Shown: positions 5,263 to 5,347 of the stretch, piece by piece
How the letters are laid out: every line of letters begins with the position of its first letter
Numbering within the stretch: the stretch's first letter is position 1
DNA from: an uncultured Lachnospiraceae bacterium
GTDB taxonomy: Bacteria > Bacillota > Clostridia > Lachnospirales > Lachnospiraceae
Direction: 5' to 3'
Assembly: GCA_905236615.1 (NCBI GenBank)
Contig: CAJORC010000236.1
Coordinates: 1-5,347, forward strand
DNA: 5,347 bases
Program-made: the position numbers and the translations under genes
Notes under the pieces: generated by a model
The model's input: the letters and a program-made list of their open reading frames with translations, nothing else
Database searches by the model: none
What the model was told of the DNA's origin: nothing

Positions 5263-5347
5263 ATGGAGCCTTTTTTGTCGCCGGATGCCAAAGCGTCAGC
5301 TTTGAGCAACGGCGTTACAAAAACGGACATCCGGCAACATTTAGTCA
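5263..5347 (+). CDS. Possible start of an unrecognised gene, truncated by the right edge
   Basis: From the ATG at 5263 the frame stays open for 28 codons to the window end, beginning MEPFLSPDAKASALSNG. A TTG at 5275 in the same frame has a better placed ribosome binding site (GGAG at 5265-5268, 6 nt away). The strong promoter at 5167-5196 points into it. Against it, the ATG itself has only a weak upstream site, another frame is also open over the same bases, and the DNA forms a notable nested inverted repeat that may be non-coding. I do not recognise a family from so few residues. Confidence 0.35.
   Translation, partial: MEPFLSPDAKASALSNGVTKTDIRQHLV
5276..5339 (+). repeat. Nested inverted repeat (candidate structured RNA element)
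   Basis: A left arm at 5276-5287 pairs with 5328-5339 at 11 of 12 positions, with an 8-bp perfect core GCCGGATG/CATCCGGC and a single C-A mismatch. Inside it is a perfect 6-bp hairpin with a tetraloop, CAAAGC-GTCA-GCTTTG (5289-5304), followed by the weak AAC-GGC-GTT and an A-rich single-stranded stretch. The shape is a junction-like RNA in the leader of the promoter at 5167. It matches no riboswitch class I could recall. Confidence 0.5.

Noticed and set aside
5203..5347. A known riboswitch or T-box in the right-edge leader
   Set aside because: None of the conserved boxes I know (T-box TGGTACCGCG, TPP CTGAGA, SAM-I, cobalamin, purine, c-di-GMP GEMM, hammerhead core) is present.

Overview
This 5.3 kb window looks like chromosomal DNA of a low-to-moderate GC anaerobic Firmicute. 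It is most likely a gut or rumen Lachnospiraceae (Butyrivibrio/Lachnospira-like). That assignment is an inference from strong GGAGG ribosome binding sites, sigma-A-type promoters, a Gram-positive signal peptide and a secreted family-9 pectate lyase. There is no rRNA, tRNA, transposase, phage gene or CRISPR array.

Layout from left to right: (1) A small unrecognised Cys/His-rich ORF (1-282, +; possibly cut by the window edge) ends before a hairpin at 305-359 that can terminate transcription from both sides. (2) On the minus strand, 399-1943 encodes a secreted ricin-lectin/PL9 pectate lyase, with the lectin joined to the beta-helix catalytic domain by a short tandem-repeat linker. (3) Divergent from it, across a 213-bp intergenic region, is a two-gene plus-strand operon: a DUF3737 protein (2157-3080), which reads as an 11-coil beta-solenoid, and a PatB/MalY-type PLP C-S lyase (3088-4257). 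The operon promoter has the hallmark of MerR-family control: a 19-bp spacer filled by a near-perfect palindrome. (4) Convergent with the operon, with stop codons overlapping by 3 bp in a TTAA, is an inositol-monophosphatase-family gene (4254-5027, -). (5) The last 308 bp hold its promoter, a divergent strong plus-strand promoter, an operator-like palindrome, a short U-tract hairpin and a conspicuous nested inverted repeat. A possible protein start overlaps that repeat and runs off the right edge.

Functionally, the pectate lyase acts outside the cell on plant pectin. The DUF3737-PatB pair is probably a cytoplasmic stress- or metabolite-induced unit controlled by a MerR-type activator encoded outside the window. 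The phosphatase is probably housekeeping and unrelated. The least explained parts are the MerR-controlled DUF3737-PatB operon and the structured right-edge leader.
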